64,000 nt of DNA from Clostridia bacterium (lineage in GTDB: Bacteria > Bacillota > Clostridia > Oscillospirales > Acutalibacteraceae): positions 62,001 through 126,000 of the forward strand of contig JAFXBF010000009.1 of assembly GCA_017516745.1 (NCBI GenBank). The letters run 5' to 3'. Within the stretch, counting starts at the first letter, position 1. Each line of letters starts with the position of its first letter. The translations under genes and the position numbers were made by a program. This document shows, piece by piece, positions 37,251 through 44,974 of this stretch. The notes under the pieces were generated by a model. That model saw only the letters and a program-made list of their open reading frames with translations, was not told where the DNA came from and searched no databases.

Positions 37251-38759
37251 ATGAAAAACAGAAAATCAGAAATTACTTTCAATTTTGAATGGAACAGTCT
37301 GATAAAAGATATGGTACACAGTCTGTGGTGTATTGTTCTTATTGCTCTGGCTGCCCTGATGAGTATACAGGTTGTTGAAAAGAGTATTTATACTCCGATG
37401 TATACCAGTACGGCTGTTCTCGTTGTGCGCTCAAGAGTCGGCACAACGGGTGCATTCAGCAGCCTGACTGCATCAATGGAAATGGCTAACATTTTCACGG
37501 ATGTATTCAAACAGAATTCTCTTAAAAAGCTGGCGGCAGAGAATATAGGACTGGATACTTTTGACGGCACAATTACCACAAGCCTTACGGCGGAAACAAA
37601 CCTTCTCAATGTTTCTGTAAAGGCCAAAGACCCCGAACTTGCATTCAGGCTGCTCAGGTCAATTCTTGAGGTCTATCCTGAGGTCACGGAGGTGGTTTTT
37701 ACCGATTCGGTTATAGATATTGTTTCTGAGCCCAAAATGGCAACATTTCCCTCAAACTCAAGGCTTACGGTGTACAGGAATGAAATAATCTTTCTTGCTA
37801 TGCTGCTGGAAGGAGGTCTGATTGCAGTTTTCTCGCTGTTCAGAGGTACGGTTAAGGAGGAAAAAGGCTTTGACGATAAGGTCGGTGCCAAGCTTCTCGG
37901 TACAATAGCTCACGAAAAGCCTCACCTTTCCCGAAAAGAACGCTTCAGACGCAAAAAAAGAGCGCTTCTTATCAATGATGCTTATTCAAGCCTGAAATTC
38001 ACAGAGGATTATCAAAAACTCTGCAATAAGTTTGAGTATCTGTACAAGAATCAGGGCAAACAAACTTTTGTTATTTCCAGCGTAGCTGAAAATGAGGGCA
38101 AATCAACCGTTGCATCAAATGTTTCGCTTGCTCTTGCGGAACGGGGCTATAACGTTATTCTTCTGGATATGGACTTGCATAAGCCTTCAATTTACAAGAT
38201 TTTCGATTTCTATGATGCAATTGAAACGGATTGGTTTGATGTGATGTCAAGCAAAACAGAGCTTGTCAATATGAGGTTTTACCGTTACAGAAAAAGCGGG
38301 CTTATAATTGCGTTCAACAAGAAAACGAACACAAATAAAAAAGTTATGATCAACAATCAGGTGGTGGGAAGCAGACTTGAAAAGCTTAAATCCAAGGCTG
38401 ATTTCATAATTATTGATACTCCGCCCACTTCTGTTTCGGCAGATGCGGTTGCAATTGCTGAAAATGCGGATGCAACAGTACTTGTTATCAAAACGGACTG
38501 CGTGCTTGTTGAAGATATAAACGAGACGATTCTGAACATTACGGAATCCGGCGGTAAACTTGAAGGCTGTATACTCAACAATGTTTATGAACCGTTCACC
38601 TTGTTCGGTCAGATTGGCGTTGATGAAAGGGGTTACTATTCCCGCAGTAACAACTACGGCTATTATAAGGTTGACCGGCCGTATTCGGACGGCTATTTGC
38701 GCAGCAATGAGGCGGGATATTCTTACGACTCATCAGATGATATAAGAAGTGACAAATAA
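37251..38759 (+). CDS. Wzz chain-length domain fused to BY-type tyrosine kinase (first copy)
   Basis: A 502-aa fusion of CpsC-like and CpsD-like parts. Membrane helices at about 24-42 and 177-197 flank an external Wzz domain; the cytoplasmic kinase has Walker A SVAENEGKST (about 277-286), Walker A' VILLDMDLHKP and Walker B FIIIDTPPTS. The last 45 residues hold nine Tyr (for example ERGYYSRSNNYGYYK), the autophosphorylation tail. It controls polymer length with the CpsB-type phosphatase. ATG 37251 is eight bases after GAGGAG; GTG 37242 and ATG 37245 are too close to it. Confidence 0.92.
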   Translation: MKNRKSEITFNFEWNSLIKDMVHSLWCIVLIALAALMSIQVVEKSIYTPMYTSTAVLVVRSRVGTTGAFSSLTASMEMANIFTDVFKQNSLKKLAAENIGLDTFDGTITTSLTAETNLLNVSVKAKDPELAFRLLRSILEVYPEVTEVVFTDSVIDIVSEPKMATFPSNSRLTVYRNEIIFLAMLLEGGLIAVFSLFRGTVKEEKGFDDKVGAKLLGTIAHEKPHLSRKERFRRKKRALLINDAYSSLKFTEDYQKLCNKFEYLYKNQGKQTFVISSVAENEGKSTVASNVSLALAERGYNVILLDMDLHKPSIYKIFDFYDAIETDWFDVMSSKTELVNMRFYRYRKSGLIIAFNKKTNTNKKVMINNQVVGSRLEKLKSKADFIIIDTPPTSVSADAVAIAENADATVLVIKTDCVLVEDINETILNITESGGKLEGCILNNVYEPFTLFGQIGVDERGYYSRSNNYGYYKVDRPYSDGYLRSNEAGYSYDSSDDIRSDK

Positions 38760-38771
38760 GGTTGGTAGACT

Positions 38772-40226
38772 ATGAATAACAATCCTGTTAACAAAGAGAA
38801 TAACGGGTCAACCGTTGAATTGCGCATATTTTTAGGAGATATATGGCGTGGTGTAAGAAAATTCGGCTGGGTTGTGGTTGCTCTTGCGGTGCTGCTTGGC
38901 GGAGTACAGTTTTATCGCAGCTATACGAGCTTTGTGCCTGCGTATAATGTTTCTGCAACGTTTACCGTTCACACCGAAAACGAGGTGCTTACGGGAGATA
39001 ACGGAATAGCAGCTTATTCTTTCTATTATGACCGTGAAACTGCTGACCAGCTGGCAACGGTTTTTCCGCATATTATCGGCAATCAGATTCTCCGTACTAA
39101 GGTTTGCGATGACCTGGGCGTTGAAAGTATGCCTGCTTCTGTCAGTGCAAAATGTGTACAGGGCACAAATATGGTTACTCTTACTGCAACCGGTACTGAC
39201 CCTCAGATGACATACGATACGTTGCTTTCGGTTATAGATAATTATCCCGAGCTTGCAGATTATATTATCGGACGAACTAAAGTTGTAATGATAAATGAGC
39301 CCTCTGTGCCTGAAAAGCCTTACAATCAGGGCGCATGGATAGCTTCAGTATCAAGAGCGGCTCTTATCGGAGCGGCGCTTGGTCTGGCGTGGATTGTTGT
39401 GTATGCGTTCATGCGAAAGACCGTACGCACAAAAGAGGACATCAGAACGGTGTTCAATCAGCATTGTATTGCGGTTTTACCTCAGGTTGTGTTCAAGAAA
39501 TACCGCAGAGAAATTGACAGAAGCATACTTATTACCAACCCTCTTGTAGATAATGATTTCCTTGAATCCCTGCGCCTGATGAGAGGCTCGCTTCAGAGCT
39601 TGCTGGCGGATGACAAAAAAACAGTAATGGTTACAAGCACTGCTCCCGCAGAGGGCAAAACCGTTGTTGCGGCAAACCTTGCTTCGATTTTTGCAAAGGA
39701 GGAGAAAAAAGTCCTTCTTATAGATGCGGACCTTCGTAACTCAGGTCTTAAGGAGCTGTTCGGAAAAGCAAAAGTTCCGAAAACCGAGAAAGAGAAAAAC
39801 AGTTTTTACCGTGTGGATACAATAGATTCTCTCGGCTTTGACCTGCTTACTTTTAATAAGCAAATCAACAATGTGCGGAAAATTGTCCACTCAGAGGAGC
39901 TGAAACGAAGGCTTAATGAACTCAAGGCAGAATATGATTTTGTCTTTGTTGATACTCCGCCCTGCGGTATAATTTCCGATGCCGCTATGGTTGCGCAGTC
40001 GGTTGACGCAATCGTTTATGTAATAAGAGAAGATGCTGTTATGCAGAAAACCATCCGCACGGGTATCAGCTCAATGCTCGAAACCGATGCACAATTCCTT
40101 GGCTGTATACTTAACGGTACGGCGATCGGTTTCGGCGGATATTACCGATATGGCGGCTATTACAATAACTACCGCTATGGATATTCGTCAAAATACGGTT
40201 ACGGCAAAAATAAAATCAAAAAGTAA
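38772..40226 (+). CDS. Wzz chain-length domain fused to BY-type tyrosine kinase (second copy)
   Basis: A 484-aa paralogue of the preceding gene, 12 bases on. Helices at about 32-48 and 195-215 flank the external domain, which ends in the Pro-rich EPSVPEKPYNQG typical of Wzz proteins. Kinase motifs: Walker A TSTAPAEGKTV, Walker A' VLLIDADLRNSG, Walker B FVFVDTPPCG. The C terminus has about ten Tyr among Gly (FGGYYRYGGYYNNYRYGY). Compared with the first copy it has a fuller Wzz domain and a more classic kinase; the pair could form mixed complexes. Confidence 0.92.
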   Translation: MNNNPVNKENNGSTVELRIFLGDIWRGVRKFGWVVVALAVLLGGVQFYRSYTSFVPAYNVSATFTVHTENEVLTGDNGIAAYSFYYDRETADQLATVFPHIIGNQILRTKVCDDLGVESMPASVSAKCVQGTNMVTLTATGTDPQMTYDTLLSVIDNYPELADYIIGRTKVVMINEPSVPEKPYNQGAWIASVSRAALIGAALGLAWIVVYAFMRKTVRTKEDIRTVFNQHCIAVLPQVVFKKYRREIDRSILITNPLVDNDFLESLRLMRGSLQSLLADDKKTVMVTSTAPAEGKTVVAANLASIFAKEEKKVLLIDADLRNSGLKELFGKAKVPKTEKEKNSFYRVDTIDSLGFDLLTFNKQINNVRKIVHSEELKRRLNELKAEYDFVFVDTPPCGIISDAAMVAQSVDAIVYVIREDAVMQKTIRTGISSMLETDAQFLGCILNGTAIGFGGYYRYGGYYNNYRYGYSSKYGYGKNKIKK

Positions 40227-40257
40227 TAAAAATAATCCTTGAATCGGAGGTGATAAC

Positions 40258-41973
40258 GTGAAAAAACCGGCTGAATATGTATCCTTGTTCCGCTCTATGG
40301 GTAAGGAATGGGGGTGGATTCTGCATTATGTTTCACGTTATCGTCTTCAGATAATTATTTATGTTGTAATAGGCGTGCTGAGCACAGCGATGGGTCTGGG
40401 CTCAACCGTTGCCTCAAAATATCTTATAGATTCCGTTGTTTCCCGTAACACGAAAACCGTTGCTGTAAGTGCCGTTTTAGCCGTGAGTCTTGCTTTGGCA
40501 CAGATTATCGTTAACGCAGTAACATCAAGGGTTGCAACTGTTGTGGGAACAAAGGTCAGCAATGAAATCCGCTCAAATGTGTATGAGCATATAGTTTATT
40601 CGGATTGGGAGGATATAAGCAGATATCATTCGGGTGACCTGCTCAACAGAATTGAGGGCGATGTTTCGGCTCTGGCAAGCAGCATAATTTCTTTTGTGCC
40701 GAATATTTTTATGAGAGTAACTCAGTTTGTCGGCTGCCTTGCGGTTGTGCTTTATTATGATCCGATAATGGCGGTTTTCGCTTTGCTGAGCGCTCCTTTC
40801 CTTGCGCTTACGTCAAACATTTCCGCAAAAATGATGCGCAAGTATAATATTGAAAGCCGTAATATGAACGGAAAAATCCTTTCGTTTTATTCGGAGTCGA
40901 TACAGAATATCCAGACAATTAAGGCGTTTGGCATAACGGGAAGATATGTCGGTCAACTGAAGGATTATATGGCTGCTTACAGGCAAATGAGGCTTGACCA
41001 TAATAAATTTTCCGTTATGATGACGGCAGGCCTTTCTGTTATAGGCTTGATGGTTGCATATATCTGTTACGGCTGGGGCGTATGGCGTCTGTGGCAGGGC
41101 TTTATAACCTTCGGTACGATGACACTGTTTTTGCAGATTTCAGGTCAGCTTACATCATCTTTTTCTGCAATTGTTTCTCTGCTGCCTACATCAATTTCCA
41201 TTGCTACGGCGGCAGGCAGAATTATGGAGATTACTGATATCCCACTTGAAAAAAGCGATGATGATTCCATCGCCGAAGATATGGCTGCCATGGCTGAAAA
41301 ATCAGGAATTTTCCTGAAATGCGACAACCTGACTTATGCATATAAGGGCACGGATATACCTGTTGTAAAGGATATATCGTTCTGTGTAAATCCGGGCGAA
41401 ACGGTTGCTTTGATCGGCCCTTCAGGTGAGGGTAAAACAACAATCCTCCGCCTTATTCTTGGCCTTGTAAAGCCGCAGGACGGATGTATGGCAATGTCAG
41501 TTGCCGATGGCAGAGTGCTTGATGTTTCTGCAAGCACCAGAAGATTCTGCTCGTATGTGCCGCAGGAAAATGCGGTTTTCGCAGGCAGTATAGCCGATAA
41601 TCTGCGCATTGTAAAACCACAGGCTACGGATGAAGAGCTTGTTGAAGCGCTTAAAAATGCAGATGCGTGGGGCTTTATCGAAAGGCTTCCTGACGGAATT
41701 TATACGCAGATGAATGAAAAAGGCGTGAATTTTTCGGAGGGTCAGGTGCAGCGTATTTCAATTGCGAGAGCATTACTCAGAAATGCTCCCGTTCTTGTAA
41801 TGGACGAGGCAACGAGTGCACTCGATGCCGCAACGGAAGCCACCGTTCTTGCTAATATTATGAAATCGTATCCCAACAGAACCTGTGTTATTACCACTCA
41901 CAGACCGAGTATGCTGCAATATTGCAACAGGGTGTATGAGGTTGATGAGGCAGGTAATCTGACACTCAGATAA
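40258..41973 (+). CDS. ABC exporter, fused membrane and ATPase domains
   Basis: A 571-aa half-transporter. About residues 20-310 form a six-helix exporter domain; the ATPase follows with Walker A GPSGEGKTT, Q-loop YVPQENAVF, a degenerate signature NFSEGQVQR in place of LSGGQ, Walker B PVLVMDEATSALD and H-loop VITTHRPS. It has no peptidase domain. Start is GTG, after GGAGGTG. A terminator follows it and a new promoter precedes the peptide-modification genes, so it could export polysaccharide, lipid-linked sugar or the modified peptide of that module. Confidence 0.92.
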   Translation: MKKPAEYVSLFRSMGKEWGWILHYVSRYRLQIIIYVVIGVLSTAMGLGSTVASKYLIDSVVSRNTKTVAVSAVLAVSLALAQIIVNAVTSRVATVVGTKVSNEIRSNVYEHIVYSDWEDISRYHSGDLLNRIEGDVSALASSIISFVPNIFMRVTQFVGCLAVVLYYDPIMAVFALLSAPFLALTSNISAKMMRKYNIESRNMNGKILSFYSESIQNIQTIKAFGITGRYVGQLKDYMAAYRQMRLDHNKFSVMMTAGLSVIGLMVAYICYGWGVWRLWQGFITFGTMTLFLQISGQLTSSFSAIVSLLPTSISIATAAGRIMEITDIPLEKSDDDSIAEDMAAMAEKSGIFLKCDNLTYAYKGTDIPVVKDISFCVNPGETVALIGPSGEGKTTILRLILGLVKPQDGCMAMSVADGRVLDVSASTRRFCSYVPQENAVFAGSIADNLRIVKPQATDEELVEALKNADAWGFIERLPDGIYTQMNEKGVNFSEGQVQRISIARALLRNAPVLVMDEATSALDAATEATVLANIMKSYPNRTCVITTHRPSMLQYCNRVYEVDEAGNLTLR

Positions 41974-41981
41974 AAACAGAA

Positions 41982-42027
41982 AAAACAGTTTGTGCGGTTT
42001 GGAAACTGTGCAGACTGTTTTATTTTT
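41982..42027 (+). terminator. terminator after the ABC exporter gene
   Basis: AAAACAGT pairs with ACTGTTTT, extended inward by several pairs with wobbles, followed by TATTTTTT. Confidence 0.7.
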
Positions 42028-42068
42028 TGCGTTGTTCCATATATTATATTATTTTATAAAAATTTTTA

Positions 42069-42097
42069 TTGATTTATATGGGCGGTAGTGATATAAT
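42069..42097 (+). promoter_or_regulatory. promoter of the peptide-modification module
   Basis: TTGATT (42069-42074), 17 bases, TATAAT (42092-42097) with a TGA extension. A second TATAAT lies at 42106-42111. This gives the pqqD-to-NTP_transf_5 genes their own transcript. Confidence 0.8.
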
Positions 42098-42145
42098 CAA
42101 TTCTGTATAATAAGACAGTAGTGTCATTTTAAGGAGGGGTTGGCA

Positions 42146-42412
42146 ATGTACCGTGTGAAAGAAGGTTTTATCATACGCAAAATCGGCGGTAGTATTATGG
42201 CTGTGCCGACAGGAACACAGACATCTGAAATGCACGGTATGATAGCGCTTAACGAAAGCGGAGAGCTGCTTTGGAATCTGCTCGAAAAGGGTACAACTCC
42301 CGAAGAGCTTGCCGAGACACTTGCCGAGCATTATGAAGTGGAAAAGTCAGTTGCCCTCAGCGATGCAATCAGGTTTATCGATATGCTGAAAGAGCAGGGT
42401 GCTTTACAGTGA
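42146..42412 (+). CDS. PqqD-family peptide chaperone-like protein
   Basis: An 88-aa winged-helix protein of the PqqD family: a beta-rich N terminus (YRVKEGFIIRKIGGSIMAVP), then MIALNESGELLWNLLEKG and TPEELAETLAEHYEV, ending in a helix FIDMLKEQGALQ. PqqD proteins (RRE fold) bind leader peptides and present them to modifying enzymes. ATG 42146 is seven bases after AAGGAGGGG. Its stop overlaps the radical SAM start by four bases (GTGA), so the two are made together. Confidence 0.93.
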   Translation: MYRVKEGFIIRKIGGSIMAVPTGTQTSEMHGMIALNESGELLWNLLEKGTTPEELAETLAEHYEVEKSVALSDAIRFIDMLKEQGALQ

Positions 42413-43473
42413 CTGACAGCTGCGAAAAATTCGGTGACGGTTTTCTCGGTAAACTTAATATCTGGGCAAAAGAGACCTGCGTGCCGTTCAGCACGTCATT
42501 TGAGTTGACTCCTTTCTGCAATTTCCGCTGTGTTATGTGCTATGTTCGCCTCGATAAAGAGCAGGCAGAGCAGCAGGGTCGGTTACTGTCAGCCTCCGAG
42601 TGGCTGGAAATTGCAAAAGGCTTACGTGATATGGGTACACTTCAGATTGACCTTACGGGAGGCGAAGTTTTTGTCTACCCTGAATTCTGGGAGCTGTACA
42701 GCGAGCTTAACAGGATGGGCTTTCTGATAGCTGTACTTTCAAACGGTTCACTGATTGATGAGTCGGTTATGGAAAAATTCCGTTTGTACGGTATGCCGCA
42801 CAGCGTAAAGCTTACGCTTTACGGTGCAAGCAACGAAACCTATTTACGGGTATGCGGCTCACCAGACGGTTTTTCAAAAATTTCAAAAGCAATTGACCTT
42901 TTACATAGTGCAGGCGTGCCGGTGTCAATGTCGGCAACCATTGTGCGTGAAAACGCTGATGACTTGCAGTCTATGTATAGATTTGCCGCAGAAAAAGGAA
43001 TAAGGCTGCATCATTCGGTAGCGGTACTCAAGCCGTCACGTGGTGCGGTTAATACAGCAGAAAGCTCAAGGCTCGGATTTCTCGACTATTCTTACGAGTA
43101 TACGTTGGAGGATCTGGAAAACAGCCGATACCGTATTCCTGAATATCCTTTTTCGATGTGTGCAGGTTACCGCAAGTCATTGTTTATCACCTGGAACGGA
43201 CATCTTCAGCTCTGCTCGTTTATGAGCAAGCCTTATGTAAGCTACTCAGGAGATATAAAAAATGATTTTTCGAAGCTTTACGGCTTGCTTGAACAAATAA
43301 AAAATCCGCCTGAGTGTGCGGCTTGCGAATGGAAAGAGTTTTGTCAAAGATGTCCTGCAGTATTGTGCTGTGAAAGCGGTCATCCTGAAAAAATTGATAA
43401 AAACTTCTGCGAAACAGCAAAACAGTTAAAGAGGTTATATGATATGAAAAGGGGAATGAATTATGAAGAATAA
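42409..43473 (+). CDS. radical SAM/SPASM peptide-modifying enzyme
   Basis: A 354-aa enzyme. The SAM-binding 4Fe-4S motif is CNFRCVMC (Cys 37, 41, 44), followed by the GGE motif in DLTGGEVFVYPEF. The C-terminal SPASM region holds many Cys (MCAGY, QLCSF, CAACEWKEFCQRC, CCESG, FCETA), enough for auxiliary clusters. Such enzymes form thioether, C-C or epimer modifications in ribosomal peptides. The start is GTG, overlapping pqqD; the stop overlaps the candidate precursor by 11 bases. The overlap chain PqqD-rSAM-precursor is the main evidence for a peptide substrate. Confidence 0.93.
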   Translation: MTDSCEKFGDGFLGKLNIWAKETCVPFSTSFELTPFCNFRCVMCYVRLDKEQAEQQGRLLSASEWLEIAKGLRDMGTLQIDLTGGEVFVYPEFWELYSELNRMGFLIAVLSNGSLIDESVMEKFRLYGMPHSVKLTLYGASNETYLRVCGSPDGFSKISKAIDLLHSAGVPVSMSATIVRENADDLQSMYRFAAEKGIRLHHSVAVLKPSRGAVNTAESSRLGFLDYSYEYTLEDLENSRYRIPEYPFSMCAGYRKSLFITWNGHLQLCSFMSKPYVSYSGDIKNDFSKLYGLLEQIKNPPECAACEWKEFCQRCPAVLCCESGHPEKIDKNFCETAKQLKRLYDMKRGMNYEE

Positions 43474-43744
43474 GTATGTTGCTCCCGAAAGCAAACTCAT
43501 TGCGCTCAACTTCAAAGAGAGTATTGCCTCTTCTGAAAGCGGCGATATAGTCAGCGGTATGGCTGTTATCAAGTTCCATGCAGCCAAGGATGCCTGCAGG
43601 CAAACTTACACCAAACGTATACCTGTATCACAGGGCGTAGGCCCCGATTTCATTGACTATTACAGCGATTTTATGTCACTTGTACAGTCGACCAGTAATT
43701 TTGAAGCGTACTTTTATTGCTTCAACGGTATGCAGGATTTATGA
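43463..43744 (+). CDS. candidate precursor peptide of the radical SAM module
   Basis: A 93-aa peptide with no signal sequence or membrane helix. The N terminus MKNKYVAPESKLIALNF has the K-Y-x-x-P-E-x-x-x-x pattern seen at the start of leader peptides recognised by PqqD-like domains; an acidic SSESGDIVSGMAV region follows, where a leader could end. The C-terminal half is rich in Tyr, Phe, Ser and Thr with two Cys (DACRQ, YFYCFNG). It overlaps the radical SAM gene by 11 bases and the kinase gene by four (ATGA). Core and cleavage site cannot be fixed. It could instead be a small accessory protein. Confidence 0.65.
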   Translation: MKNKYVAPESKLIALNFKESIASSESGDIVSGMAVIKFHAAKDACRQTYTKRIPVSQGVGPDFIDYYSDFMSLVQSTSNFEAYFYCFNGMQDL

Positions 43745-44505
43745 TTTGTATTGCAGATTTACTTATTGAATGGGGCAACGGACACCTTGACTTTGTAAGA
43801 GATTTTGTTGCGGATTCGCACGGCACGCCTGTGATGAGAATAGATTTCCGAAGCAGGTTACCCGAATGCCACGGTGTGAAATATACCGACAGTCTGTCTG
43901 ACAGATTCCTCTGTGCAGATAACGGCGGTTTCCTTTTTGCCAACAAAGATTGGTCTGAGGCGACGTCGTATCTTCTGCCTGAATTGAATGCGGATTACAC
44001 CTTGCCTCTTGCGGCAATATGTTCAAGGCTTTCGTATTACAATGTGCTGCTCACACATTCTTCGTTTGTTATATATCAGGGCAAAGGTATTATTTTTACC
44101 GGATATTCCGGCGTGGGCAAAACTACGCAGGCTGAACTCTGGGCAAAGTACAACAATGCCGAGATAGTAAACGGTGATAAGGTTTTTATCCGTAGTGTTG
44201 ACGGCAGGTTTTATGCATACGGTCTGCCGTGGAATGGCTCGTCAGATTATTGTCTCAATAAAAAAGCCGAGCTTTGCGGCGTGGTTGTGCTCAGGCAGTC
44301 TGAGAAAAACCGCATAACAAGGCTTGATGAAGAAGCTACAGAATATTTTATGCCGCACATCTTCCTTCCGCATTGGGATAAGGAATGCCTCGGCAATGCG
44401 CTGGATACTTTTGATAAGCTTATCGGTACCGTTCCGGTGTATCTGCTTGAGTGCAGACCGGATGAAGAGGCGGTTGAAATTACAAAAACTGCTGTTTTCG
44501 GGTGA
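43741..44505 (+). CDS. HprK-like kinase (peptide or protein Ser kinase)
   Basis: A 254-aa protein whose C-terminal part has the HPr kinase core: THSSFVIYQGKGIIFTGYSG then VGKTT forms the Walker A loop (121-129), followed by IVNGDKVFIRS with the metal Asp and YGLPWNGSS. The N-terminal 100 residues are unique to this clan of HprK relatives. Relatives in lasso-peptide clusters such as that of paeninodin phosphorylate the precursor, and others occur in exopolysaccharide loci with PqqD. Start 43741 (ATGA overlap) is preferred to 43717. Confidence 0.87.
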   Translation: MICIADLLIEWGNGHLDFVRDFVADSHGTPVMRIDFRSRLPECHGVKYTDSLSDRFLCADNGGFLFANKDWSEATSYLLPELNADYTLPLAAICSRLSYYNVLLTHSSFVIYQGKGIIFTGYSGVGKTTQAELWAKYNNAEIVNGDKVFIRSVDGRFYAYGLPWNGSSDYCLNKKAELCGVVVLRQSEKNRITRLDEEATEYFMPHIFLPHWDKECLGNALDTFDKLIGTVPVYLLECRPDEEAVEITKTAVFG

Positions 44506-44508
44506 GTT

Positions 44509-44961
44509 ATGGAAAAACTTGACTGTTCCGCATATGATGTTGCGGACTCAATTGAAGAAATGATAAAAAGCGGTGCAACCGTGCCCGTGTATATCAGCGG
44601 CAACAGTATGAATCCGTTCCTGGTCAGCAGACGGGATGTTGTTTATCTGAAAGGCTTCAGCGATGCGGAACTGAAAAAAGGCAGGATTCTCCTGTTCAGA
44701 CGAAATGACGGCCGGTTGGTTCTGCACAGATTGAATGGTTCACTTTCCGACGGAAAGCTTCAGGTTGTCGGTGACGGTCAGGTGCAATGCGAAACAATTG
44801 ATAAGGCTCAGGTTGTTGCAGTAGTCAGCGATATTGAGCGCAAAGGCAAAAAACGCAGTGCAGATTCTTTCCGCTGGAAAACGGTGAGCTTTTTCTGGCA
44901 GTTGCTTATGCCGTTACGTCCTCTTGTTATGAGAGTCTGGCGGCGATTAAAAACAAGTTAG
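44509..44961 (+). CDS. S24/S26 signal-peptidase-like protein with Ser-His pair
   Basis: A 150-aa protein. YISGNSMNPFL carries the nucleophile Ser (about S33) in the G-x-S-M-x-P context of LexA/signal peptidase enzymes; KKGRILLFRRNDGRLVLHRL gives a His (about H73) where signal peptidase I has Lys, as in SipW/ER-type peptidases. There is no N-terminal membrane helix; a weak hydrophobic patch lies near the C terminus (FFWQLLMPL). It may cut the leader from the neighbouring peptide. It starts three bases after the kinase gene. Confidence 0.82.
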   Translation: MEKLDCSAYDVADSIEEMIKSGATVPVYISGNSMNPFLVSRRDVVYLKGFSDAELKKGRILLFRRNDGRLVLHRLNGSLSDGKLQVVGDGQVQCETIDKAQVVAVVSDIERKGKKRSADSFRWKTVSFFWQLLMPLRPLVMRVWRRLKTS

Positions 44962-44974
44962 CGGAGCAAAGGTT

